Below, piece by piece: positions 12,641-21,021 of a DNA stretch of 64,000 nt. Origin of the DNA: a virus; the IMG/VR virus record IMGVR_UViG_3300023174_003158, positions 1-64,000 of that record. One strand, 5' to 3'. The position numbers were made by a program, and so were the translations under genes. How positions within the stretch are numbered: the stretch's first letter is position 1; the number at the start of each line of letters is the position of its first letter. The notes beneath the pieces were generated by a model, which was not told where the DNA came from, made no database searches, and was given only the letters and a program-made list of their open reading frames with translations.

Positions 12641-15601
12641 TTAACTTGGGGTACAAGTTTTTATTACAACATTAGCACCATTAATATATTCTAATATTAA
12701 ACTATCTGTAAGATTTGTACCAACACTAAATGAACCGGTATAATAATCATTAAATGGTCTTAAATAAGTACTTGTTCTATATACCGTTCCCGTGTTTGTT
12801 CTAATCGAAACCACAATTTTACTAATGTTTGTATTATTTTTTACTCCATTTGGAACGTCAAACTCATAATAAAAGACCGGAGGCGCAGTTCCAATTACTG
12901 TTTTTGTAAATCCGGAAGGACATAAATCATTAATTTCAGGAGGACACAATGTATTATCGGTGTATGGTACGATATAACCTTCGGTACCAATCACGTTTGG
13001 TTTTGTTTGTGTTGTTGGTTGATTGGTAGTATCGTTATATTTCCTTAAAGTAGTAACAATAACTTTTCCGGTATTTCCTCCTCCAACTGTGTTATTAAAG
13101 AACGTTATTGTTCCATCCGTATTCCAAGTTGTTCCACCAGCATTGGACCAATAAAATAATCCCGTATTTGACCCCATAAGACTATCAGTTAATCCATCGT
13201 TAACTTGTACCACATTGGTTATATATTTATTATCAATTAATTTTAATGTGACACCTGTAGTCCTACTTATTTGATACATTTTATATATTCTAGAATTATC
13301 CTGTAAACTATCGAATAAATCAAAAGCCTCATATAAATTTCCTGTGACAGGGTCTAACGTCCACGCAATAGTTGCAAATTGTTTTCCTTCTAATATATCT
13401 ATAAAAGAAACCCCATTCGCAGTACCACCTAAAGTTTGACCTAAAACTCCGTTGTTTGTTAAATTAACAGGAATTCTAAATTTAATTTTACCTCCAAAAT
13501 CACAAACATAAAAATATCTATTTACAGAATCGTAGAACGATGACTGCCAACATCTACTATTACCATTTAAATTAACAAAAGCAGAACCCTGTAAAACAAT
13601 ACTTGTAATATAATTAAAATTAGCATCAAATATTCCAATATCTTTAACCGCACTATTTCCCCCTGAACCTCCAACAACCCATATATTATTCCCAACCTCT
13701 AACATTCTTTGTGCACCGGAGCCTAGATAATTTTGTTGTTGTGTGGTTGATATAGATATAATTGTTGAAGTTGATAATTGTGGATTACTTCTAACAAATC
13801 TAATTAATTCAGTACTACTGTTTTTACAATAAATGTAATTTGTTGTTACAAACATTAATTGTCTTTGGAATGGAGTACTACTTCCGTATGCAACTTGATA
13901 ATGGGTTTGGGTTTGTATATCAAATACAAATAATCCCTGCACGTTAGATGGTGTTGTAGTATCAGTACCCGTTAATAATATTTTTTTAGTTATCGTATCA
14001 ATAAAATTATTATATAATGAATTTGCTTTAATTCCCGCATAATAATTCATATCACTTTCACTTGTAGCTGTTTGTGGATTAAACCAGTAAATATTTCCTT
14101 TAATATAGTTATCTAAATCAACAACCCACACTCTAGGAGGAGTTGTCGACGAATCATACCATAAATTAGTAGGCGATGATAATCCACTAATCGTTTTTCT
14201 TATGTTAAATTGTGTACTTCCTTCACAATAATATTCATCTTTTCTCCAAGAAAAACTATTCTCAACATATAATAATTGGTTTTGCAATATATTAATTGGT
14301 TTAGGTGTATTAGTACTAGAACAAGTCCCTAAAAATTTAAAATTATTTATAGTAATCTTCAAAGACTGTTCTAATTTTGTAACACAACCATTTGATAATG
14401 AACCAGAATTTGTAGGTATATTTAATGTTGACACCGTAGTTCCCGTTAAAACACTTGAAGACGTTAATGTTATATAATATGAATTTGCTTGAACCGTTGT
14501 TGATTTTTGAAATGCGCTACATCCATCAGTTCTATTTGATGTTGAAGTATTTTGATTAGTAAGAGGTGTTTGTAACACATTATTTAAATAAGTTTTTTCA
14601 TCTATTGTTATAACACCCGTACCCGGAGCTGAAATTATTTGTGTAGAGTCAAGTATAAGTTCAAATGATACACTCGCCCCAACCGGTAATACCGGATTGG
14701 TTGTTATCGTCCATTCAACTTTTTTAATATCGGTATCAACACTACTTAAAACACTAATATTATTTTGATTAATGTCTAACGAATATGTTGTCGGTATTTG
14801 ACCTTGTTGTATTGTTATTTGAGTTGTGTTTGTTAATCCGTTTGAATCAATAGTTTCTAAATCGTGTTGTCCCGGACAAACATTACTAAATATAGTTGAT
14901 GGTGTAGGGTTTGAATTATCTAATGAATATTGATATGGCGGAGTTCCTCCAACTGTTGATAATACGGTAATAATACCAGTACAACTTGTTCCATCCGCAC
15001 ATAAATTATTTTCCGCATTTGTCTTAGTTGTTATTGGTTCAACATCAGGACAAATTCCCTGTATAACATTCAAATTTGTAATTGGCCCATAACTACCGGA
15101 ACCCTGTACCGTCCAACTTGAATCAGGTATATCTGTTGTATTTGTGGATGTAAATATTAATGTTGGTTCAATTTCAACTTGCCAAACATTTGGAACCACA
15201 AATGGATTCCAAAAAATCGTATATGTTGTTCCGTTTTGAGTGGACTCCCATTTCGTTTTATTATTTTGTGTTGAATTTGGCGTGAACTGCCATGAATATA
15301 ATATACCATCACCAATAAACGATAAACATAAATCGGGTGGTGGTACCGGTGTTTGGATTGGTACGATTTGAAATTCAATTGAGTTGGCACAATATCCGTC
15401 TCCAACGACAATAATTAAATTTGCCGTTCCCGGTACAGATATGTTAACACCCGCTAACATGGTTGTTAAATTAATACCATCTGCAGGTAAATTACTTGTT
15501 AATAATGTTGCAATGTTTGATGCACTGACACTATTATAATATATCGTATAAGTGGCCGTATAGTCACCTTCCGTTAATTGTATTGAATAATTTGCATTCA
15601 T
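12641..15601 (-). CDS. Large adhesin-like tail protein with SprB repeat and propeller-like domain
   Basis: 986 residues. An N-terminal beta domain (about 1-95) carries a PVPPPD linker near residue 90. A SprB-type repeat follows at about 195-265 (CTGIITVLSTVGGTPPYQYS), the module of Flavobacterium gliding adhesins. The middle (about 430-800) has strand repeats such as NNIWVVGGSGGNSAVKDIGI and FYVCDFGGKIKFRI, suggesting a beta-propeller, often a glycan-binding fold. The C-terminus is another beta domain. No signal peptide, as expected for a virion protein assembled in the cytoplasm. It is most likely a tail-fibre or receptor-binding subunit. Confidence 0.65.
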   Translation of the reverse strand: MNANYSIQLTEGDYTATYTIYYNSVSASNIATLLTSNLPADGINLTTMLAGVNISVPGTANLIIVVGDGYCANSIEFQIVPIQTPVPPPDLCLSFIGDGILYSWQFTPNSTQNNKTKWESTQNGTTYTIFWNPFVVPNVWQVEIEPTLIFTSTNTTDIPDSSWTVQGSGSYGPITNLNVIQGICPDVEPITTKTNAENNLCADGTSCTGIITVLSTVGGTPPYQYSLDNSNPTPSTIFSNVCPGQHDLETIDSNGLTNTTQITIQQGQIPTTYSLDINQNNISVLSSVDTDIKKVEWTITTNPVLPVGASVSFELILDSTQIISAPGTGVITIDEKTYLNNVLQTPLTNQNTSTSNRTDGCSAFQKSTTVQANSYYITLTSSSVLTGTTVSTLNIPTNSGSLSNGCVTKLEQSLKITINNFKFLGTCSSTNTPKPINILQNQLLYVENSFSWRKDEYYCEGSTQFNIRKTISGLSSPTNLWYDSSTTPPRVWVVDLDNYIKGNIYWFNPQTATSESDMNYYAGIKANSLYNNFIDTITKKILLTGTDTTTPSNVQGLFVFDIQTQTHYQVAYGSSTPFQRQLMFVTTNYIYCKNSSTELIRFVRSNPQLSTSTIISISTTQQQNYLGSGAQRMLEVGNNIWVVGGSGGNSAVKDIGIFDANFNYITSIVLQGSAFVNLNGNSRCWQSSFYDSVNRYFYVCDFGGKIKFRIPVNLTNNGVLGQTLGGTANGVSFIDILEGKQFATIAWTLDPVTGNLYEAFDLFDSLQDNSRIYKMYQISRTTGVTLKLIDNKYITNVVQVNDGLTDSLMGSNTGLFYWSNAGGTTWNTDGTITFFNNTVGGGNTGKVIVTTLRKYNDTTNQPTTQTKPNVIGTEGYIVPYTDNTLCPPEINDLCPSGFTKTVIGTAPPVFYYEFDVPNGVKNNTNISKIVVSIRTNTGTVYRTSTYLRPFNDYYTGSFSVGTNLTDSLILEYINGANVVIKTCTPS

Positions 15602-15619
15602 ATTTTAAATAAATATTTT

Positions 15620-15733
15620 TTAATCTATTTTACAAGAACCAACTAAGGTTATTGTGACACCAATTCCATTAGTTATAAATAAACTTAACCCATGTGGAAT
15701 ACAATCAATTCTTGTTATTGTTACTTCTTTAAT
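15620..15733 (-). pseudogene. Start-less ORF fragment between fibre genes
   Basis: An open frame reads IKEVTITRIDCIPHGLSLF then ITNGIGVTITLVGSCKID and a stop at 15620-15622, but it has no ATG, GTG or TTG start; it opens directly after an in-frame TAA. It may be the remnant of a fibre-domain gene or may use a rare ATT start. The surrounding 140 nt otherwise contain only a TATTTAT element (15609-15615) for the next gene downstream. Confidence 0.35.
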
Positions 15734-15738
15734 TTATT

Positions 15739-16065
15739 TTAAGGTATTTGTATTGTCGCTCTGTTAATTTCAGTGTTAAATATTACATTATTATCTATAC
15801 CAAGTTCACTTAAAATCAATTGACTAACTTCTGATGTATTAATGTCTTCACGAACAATCACATCGTAGTTAGAAAATTCATCCCAATATCCCCAATAAAA
15901 ACTACCGTATATGTATACTTCTATTGTCCTGTTTAAATAACCATTTATATAATTTTTAATACCAATAAATTTTTGTTGCACATCGATTGGTAAATCATTA
16001 AATAATTTTACCTGTCCTCTTCTGTCCCTTTCTCTGTTTTTATATATTACTTTTGTATATGTCAT
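15739..16065 (-). CDS. Nucleotidyltransferase-fold protein (MNT-like)
   Basis: 108 residues. The segment EVYIYGSFYWGYWDEFSNYDVIV resembles the G-S-x(3)-G...S-D-x-D signature of minimal nucleotidyltransferases (pol-beta/MNT fold). Here the first Asp of the pair is replaced by Asn (S-N-Y-D), so activity is doubtful unless another acidic residue substitutes. The N-terminus is basic (KNRERDRRGQVK). It lies between two fibre genes where one would expect only structural proteins; there is a 15-nt gap from the giant fibre stop at 16081. Fold assignment is by motif only. Confidence 0.6.
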   Translation of the reverse strand: MTYTKVIYKNRERDRRGQVKLFNDLPIDVQQKFIGIKNYINGYLNRTIEVYIYGSFYWGYWDEFSNYDVIVREDINTSEVSQLILSELGIDNNVIFNTEINRATIQIP

Positions 16066-16080
16066 ATTATTATTTTTTTT

Positions 16081-19000
16081 TTATGAGAATGATAATGTTG
16101 CTTGATAAAATGAATTAACGTGGAATAATTTGTCAAGGGTTGTAAACACTAAACGTAAGGTATGGACAGTATTCGCAGGTAAAAGATATGGTGGTGGAAT
16201 AATTATTACAGGAACAATTGGGCCATCATTACATCCTAACCCTCCTCCAGGAGCCTGTCCATTTGAAACTTCTGCACCATCAAGAAAAAAGCTCATTCTA
16301 TCAAATCCGGTCGCCTGTAATTCACCTTGACCAAACCAAGTAAGATTTAAATTTGTATTTACAGGACCTACCGTTATTGTTGCAGTTGCAGTCGCTTCTT
16401 GCGTTATATCACAACCTCCCACCTGACAATTTAGAGATGGTGCAACATTAAATCTAATCGTTAAATTATCGGGTGATATGACCCACCCCGCCGATTGACA
16501 ACCTGTTACACCTTCCGTATTTTTTGTTGTTGACCATACTAAACCTGACACAGGTAACGGTACTCTTGTAGGTGTAGGTGTTTTAGTTTTAGTTGGAGTC
16601 GCCGACATAGTTGGTGTTTGACTAGCAGTTCTAGTAGGTGTGTTTGAAGCCGTTGGTGTTGGTGTTGAAGTTAATGTTGGCACCGAACAACATCCATTGA
16701 GTTCCGTGATTAAAATATCGCCAGAAATCGAATCCACATTCAAAGAACAAATTGTCGCACTACCTGATTTAGGAAACTCATCTGTCACTGTATCACCATA
16801 ACAATTAGTATAAGAATATCGCCCTAGATAAGGACCTGTTAAAAGATAAGAACAACATCTACCAGCACAATATTTTACATCACAAACTAAAGTTGGTGTT
16901 GGTGTTGCGGTTTTTGTCGGTGTTTGTGTTGCGGTTTTTGTCGGTGTTTGTGTTGTGGTTTTTGTTGGAGTTTGTGATGTTGTTCTCGTTGGAGTCGAAG
17001 TATTAGTCGGTGTTTGTGTTGGTGTCTGAGTTTGAGTTTGAGTTCTTGTTGCGGTATTAGTCGGTGTTTGAGTCAGCGTTTGTGCTCTAGTTGCGGTGTT
17101 AGTTGGAGTTTGCGTCGTAGTTTTTGTTGGTGTCTGTGTCGGTGTTTGAGTCCTTGTCGCAGTATTAGTTGGTGTTTGCGTCGATGTTTGTGTTGGTGTT
17201 TGAGTCCTTGTCGCAGTGTTTGTTGGTGTTTGCGTCGATGTTTTAGTTGGTGTCTGTGTTGGAGTTGCGGTATTTGTTGGTGTTTTAGTTGCAGTATTTG
17301 TTGGTGTCTGTGTTGGTGTTTGAGTTCTTGTTGCTGTATTAGTCGGTGTTTGCGTTGCAGTATTGGTAGGTGTTTTAGTAGTTGTTGCAGTATTTGTTGG
17401 TGTTTGTGTTGGAGTTTGAGTCCTTGTTGCGGTATTAGTCGGCGTTTGTGTTGTAGTATTTGTTGGTGTTTGTGTCGGTGTTTGGGTTCTTGTCGCAGTG
17501 TTTGTCGGCGTTTGTGTCGGTGTAGAAGTATTGGTTGCAGTATTAGTAGGTGTCTGTGTAGGTGTTTGAGTTCTTGTTGCAGTATTAGTCGCAGTTCTTG
17601 TTGCCGTATTAGTTGGTGTTTGAGTCGTAGTATTAGTAGGTGTTTGTGTTGGTGTTTTTGTCATTGTTGGTGTCTGAGTTTGTGTTACAGTTGGTGTTGG
17701 CGTTTTAGTAGGACAATTATATATATTAGTCGTACAATCAGGACATCCGGCCGATGGCGAAAGAATCGAACCGTTTCCATAAGTAATACTAGGAGGTGTC
17801 ATAAACTTATACGTCGCACAACCTACAAACCCATCCGTTCTAATATAGTAAGTTGCATCGACAACTGGTGTACCAAGCGTTAAGTCAACATTAAACCTTG
17901 AACCATCACAACACGATTCCCACCCAAGAGTTGATATTGTTGGAGTTACAGTTGGTGTTGCTGTATTGGTTGGAGTTTGAGTTTTAGTTGCAGTATTCGT
18001 CGGTGTTTGAGTATTTGTAGGTGTTTTAGTTGGAGTTTGAGTTTTGGTCGCAGTATTTGTTGGTGTTTGTGTTGGTGTTTCAGTTCTTGTTGCAGTATTA
18101 GTCGCCGTATTAGTTGCGGTATTGGTTGGAGTTTGTGTTGCAGTGTTAGTCGGTGTTTGTGTAGGTGTTTGAGTTCTTGTTGCGGTACTAGTTGGAGTCT
18201 GTGTTGCAGTACTAGTTGGTGTTTTAGTCGCAGTATTTGTTGGGGTCTGTGTTGTGGTATTAGTTTGTGTTTGAGTTTGAGTTGTAGTATTAGTTGGTGT
18301 TTGAGTTTGAGTTGTAGTATTAGTTGGTGTTTGAGTTGTAGTATTAGTTGGTGTCTGTGTTGAAGTTTTTGTTGGTGTTTGAGTTCTTGTCGCAGTATTT
18401 GTCGGTGTTTGAGTCGCAGTTTGAGTCGGTGTTTGAGTCGCAGTTTGAGTCGGTGTTTGAGTCGCAGTTTGAGTTGGGGTATTGGTAGGTGTTTGGGTTG
18501 GCGTTTTTGTGTTTGTTGCAGTATTTGTGGGTGTTTGAGTTGGTGTCTGTGTTGGAGTTTGAGTTCTTGTCGCAGTATTGGTTGCAGTATTTGTAGGTGT
18601 TTGAGTTCTTGTCGCAGTATTAGTTGGTGTAGGTGTTTGAGTTGGCGTTTTAGTTGGTGTCTGTGTAGGACACGGAAAATCTAATTTACAAGCATCACAA
18701 TTTCCAAAATCAACAACACCTATCGCACCATTTGTATATGTCAATCCTGGCGGTGTCATAATTTTATATGTCGCACAACCGGTGAACTGTGTTGATGTTA
18801 CATAATACACTCTACCTTCAACAAGAGTTGTTGGTATAGTTAATATTAAAGAGAACCGAGTACCATCACAACAAGCCTCCCAATTAAGACTTGAAATGGT
18901 AGGTGTTACAGTTGGTGTTGACGTATTGGTTGGAGTATTGGTTGGTGTTTTAGTATTAGTTGGTGTCTGCGTATTTGTCGTAGTATTGGTTGGAGTTTGA

Positions 19001-20964
19001 GTTGAGGTTTTAGTCGTTGTTGGAGTATTAGTTGAGGTATTAGTAGGTGTCTGTGTTGCAGTATTTGTAGGGGTATTTGTTGCAGTATTTGTCGGCGTTT
19101 GTGTTGCGGTTTTAGTTGGTGTTTGAGTTTTAGTAGCCGTATTTGTAGGTGTTTGAGTTGTCGTATTTGTCGGCGTATTTGTAGGGGTTTGAGTTGGTGT
19201 TTGGGTAGACGTATTCGTTGCCGTATTAGTTGGTGTTTGAGTTTGCGTTGTAGTATTAGTTGGAGTTTGAGTAGGTGTTTGTGTTGCGGTTTTAGTTGGT
19301 GTTTGAGTACTAGTTGGTGTTTTAGTTGCAGTATTTGTTGCGGTATTAGTTGGTGTTTGTGTAGGTGTTTGAGTTCCAGTTTTGGTTGGTGTTTGAGTTT
19401 GCGTTGGTGTTTGTGTTGCGGTTTTAGTCGGTGTTTGAGTTTGTGTAGGAGTTTGTGTTCCGGTTTTAGTCGGTGTTTGAGTTAATATTTCCCCATTTGT
19501 TGGTGTGTTTGTAGGTGTTGTAGTATTAGTTGGGGTTTGAGTTTGTGTTGCAGTATTAGTTGGGGTTTGAGTAGGAGTTTGAGTACTAGTTTTTGTTGGT
19601 GTCTGTGTGTTTGTTGGTGTCTTAGTTTGCGTAGATGTTTTGGTCGGCGTTTGAGTTCCGGTTTTAGTTGGAGTGTTTGTTGGTGTCTTAGTTTGAGTTG
19701 CAGTATTAGTTGGGGTCTGTGTTGGTGTCTTAGTTTGCGTAGATGTTTTGGTCGGCGTTTGAGTACTTGTCGCAGTATTAGTCGGGGTCTGTGCCGGTGT
19801 TGAGGTATTTGTTGGAGTTTGTGTTGGAGTTGAAGTATTGGTTGGTGTTTGAGTTGGAGTCTCCGTATTTGTTGGTGTTGGTGTTGGGCTTTCCGGTATA
19901 CCATACCTAAAATCCCAAACATAGTAAATATTTGTATTTGGCCCAGCATAATCAAACGGAACATTCGCACAGAAATAATCAACACCATTTATATTTTGTT
20001 GATAAACAGTTGTACTACTCAATGTCGGTATTAAAGTTTGAAATTGAGCCTTTGTATATTCAACCGTACTACTATAATACCACATCGTATTACCATACGA
20101 TAAATTAAATGGTAGATTAGCAATGCCAATAAGATTTTTAGGTATCTGTAATCTAACCGTATCACCATAATTCGGTAAATTAAATTGAGTGTTTGAATTA
20201 GAATAATAACCAACTTTCCATCCATCCAAACTATTTGGAGTATTATTAAAACTATACCCAAGACCTGAGTTGGTAAGACTACTAAAAGATAAATCGTTAA
20301 TATATTTACCAACATCCGGTAAATCATTTAAAACACTTCCGTATACTTTAGGGGGTACTAGATATGTTGCAACTCCGTTTAGGTCACAATTCGGTAAATT
20401 TCTACCAATACTACATACCGTAGTTGCAGTATAATCACCATAATAATCTATTACAGTGACCGGATAACTACCCGAAGATACATTAAATAATATTTTTTCT
20501 CTAACTCCATTCGCCCACAAAACATTATATGGACTTGTTCCACCCGTAATATTAATCCTAATTATACCTCCAGTATTTGTAAAAACATCTACCTCTTGTA
20601 AAATCTCACAACTAATACCCATTGGATAATTTGTATAAATTTCACACGTATTATAATCATACGTGACAATTTTACCTGTTAAAGTAGATGGAGTTGTTGG
20701 ATTGGTTGGTGTTGGGGTATTTGATGGGGTTAACGTTGGTGTTGGGGTATTTGATGGGGTTAACGTTGGTGTTGGTGTTGGGGTGGATGTGGGGCACTGT
20801 GTTATGACTTCATTGTCATTTAAAATAGTTACGTTTTGATATACACTATTTAAATCAAAAGTAATTATATATGGCAAGGCGGTATCACCATAATTAAAAT
20901 TACCGCAACAATCCGTATAAACGTAATTGTTAAGAGTAATACCTGAAACACAATATACCGCCAT
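16081..20964 (-). CDS. Giant Thr-Pro repeat tail fibre 1
   Basis: 1627 residues. The N-terminal head (residues 1-360) starts MAVYCVSGITLNNYVYTDC, has a short TPTPT stretch at about 60-95 and a SprB-like segment (GGTSPYNVLWANG). Residues about 360-1468 form a shaft of Thr-Pro-Thr-Xaa-Thr repeats interrupted by Cys-rich globular islands (about 688-766, 1011-1088 and 1358-1428). The C-terminal tip (about 1475-1627) is a beta domain with four Cys that could bind the receptor. No signal peptide. It is the paralogue of the 2563-aa fibre. The Thr-Pro shaft should be an extended rod, possibly O-glycosylated. Confidence 0.75.
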   Translation of the reverse strand: MAVYCVSGITLNNYVYTDCCGNFNYGDTALPYIITFDLNSVYQNVTILNDNEVITQCPTSTPTPTPTLTPSNTPTPTLTPSNTPTPTNPTTPSTLTGKIVTYDYNTCEIYTNYPMGISCEILQEVDVFTNTGGIIRINITGGTSPYNVLWANGVREKILFNVSSGSYPVTVIDYYGDYTATTVCSIGRNLPNCDLNGVATYLVPPKVYGSVLNDLPDVGKYINDLSFSSLTNSGLGYSFNNTPNSLDGWKVGYYSNSNTQFNLPNYGDTVRLQIPKNLIGIANLPFNLSYGNTMWYYSSTVEYTKAQFQTLIPTLSSTTVYQQNINGVDYFCANVPFDYAGPNTNIYYVWDFRYGIPESPTPTPTNTETPTQTPTNTSTPTQTPTNTSTPAQTPTNTATSTQTPTKTSTQTKTPTQTPTNTATQTKTPTNTPTKTGTQTPTKTSTQTKTPTNTQTPTKTSTQTPTQTPTNTATQTQTPTNTTTPTNTPTNGEILTQTPTKTGTQTPTQTQTPTKTATQTPTQTQTPTKTGTQTPTQTPTNTATNTATKTPTSTQTPTKTATQTPTQTPTNTTTQTQTPTNTATNTSTQTPTQTPTNTPTNTTTQTPTNTATKTQTPTKTATQTPTNTATNTPTNTATQTPTNTSTNTPTTTKTSTQTPTNTTTNTQTPTNTKTPTNTPTNTSTPTVTPTISSLNWEACCDGTRFSLILTIPTTLVEGRVYYVTSTQFTGCATYKIMTPPGLTYTNGAIGVVDFGNCDACKLDFPCPTQTPTKTPTQTPTPTNTATRTQTPTNTATNTATRTQTPTQTPTQTPTNTATNTKTPTQTPTNTPTQTATQTPTQTATQTPTQTATQTPTNTATRTQTPTKTSTQTPTNTTTQTPTNTTTQTQTPTNTTTQTQTQTNTTTQTPTNTATKTPTSTATQTPTSTATRTQTPTQTPTNTATQTPTNTATNTATNTATRTETPTQTPTNTATKTQTPTKTPTNTQTPTNTATKTQTPTNTATPTVTPTISTLGWESCCDGSRFNVDLTLGTPVVDATYYIRTDGFVGCATYKFMTPPSITYGNGSILSPSAGCPDCTTNIYNCPTKTPTPTVTQTQTPTMTKTPTQTPTNTTTQTPTNTATRTATNTATRTQTPTQTPTNTATNTSTPTQTPTNTATRTQTPTQTPTNTTTQTPTNTATRTQTPTQTPTNTATTTKTPTNTATQTPTNTATRTQTPTQTPTNTATKTPTNTATPTQTPTKTSTQTPTNTATRTQTPTQTSTQTPTNTATRTQTPTQTPTKTTTQTPTNTATRAQTLTQTPTNTATRTQTQTQTPTQTPTNTSTPTRTTSQTPTKTTTQTPTKTATQTPTKTATPTPTLVCDVKYCAGRCCSYLLTGPYLGRYSYTNCYGDTVTDEFPKSGSATICSLNVDSISGDILITELNGCCSVPTLTSTPTPTASNTPTRTASQTPTMSATPTKTKTPTPTRVPLPVSGLVWSTTKNTEGVTGCQSAGWVISPDNLTIRFNVAPSLNCQVGGCDITQEATATATITVGPVNTNLNLTWFGQGELQATGFDRMSFFLDGAEVSNGQAPGGGLGCNDGPIVPVIIIPPPYLLPANTVHTLRLVFTTLDKLFHVNSFYQATLSFS
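16560..19890 (-). repeat. Thr-Pro-Thr coding repeat tract of fibre 1
   Basis: Coding-strand units of the form ACxCCAACxAAyACx are repeated with drifting codons, giving (T-P-T-[NKQS]-T-[AQTSK]-[TQ]) tandem peptides. The coding strand is A/C-rich and the template strand G/T-rich, so the region looks like a minisatellite. Three non-repeat islands encoding Cys modules interrupt it (18665-18900, 17700-17930 and 16680-16890). Slippage could change shaft length. Confidence 0.8.
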
Positions 20965-21000
20965 AGTTTATCTTTAAATTATAATTTTTAATTTATTATT

Positions 21001-21007
21001 ATAAATA
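21001..21007 (-). promoter_or_regulatory. TATTTAT element upstream of fibre 1
   Basis: TATTTAT on the coding strand 36 nt from the ATG at 20964, farther than the main class; part of a 57-nt non-coding spacer before fibre 1. Confidence 0.3.
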
Positions 21008-21021
21008 ACCGTTCATTTATT

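Noticed and set aside
17014-17883. Long plus-strand frame (289 codons, Cys/Ser/Leu/Trp-rich) antisense to fibre 1, and similar frames at 17977, 18379, 19099, 23974, 24658, 26624 and 27128
   Set aside because: They are by-products of the Thr-Pro repeat. The antisense of ACN/CCN/AAY codons has few stops and yields low-complexity Cys-Trp-Ser or Val-Gly peptides. No promoters or ribosome sites.
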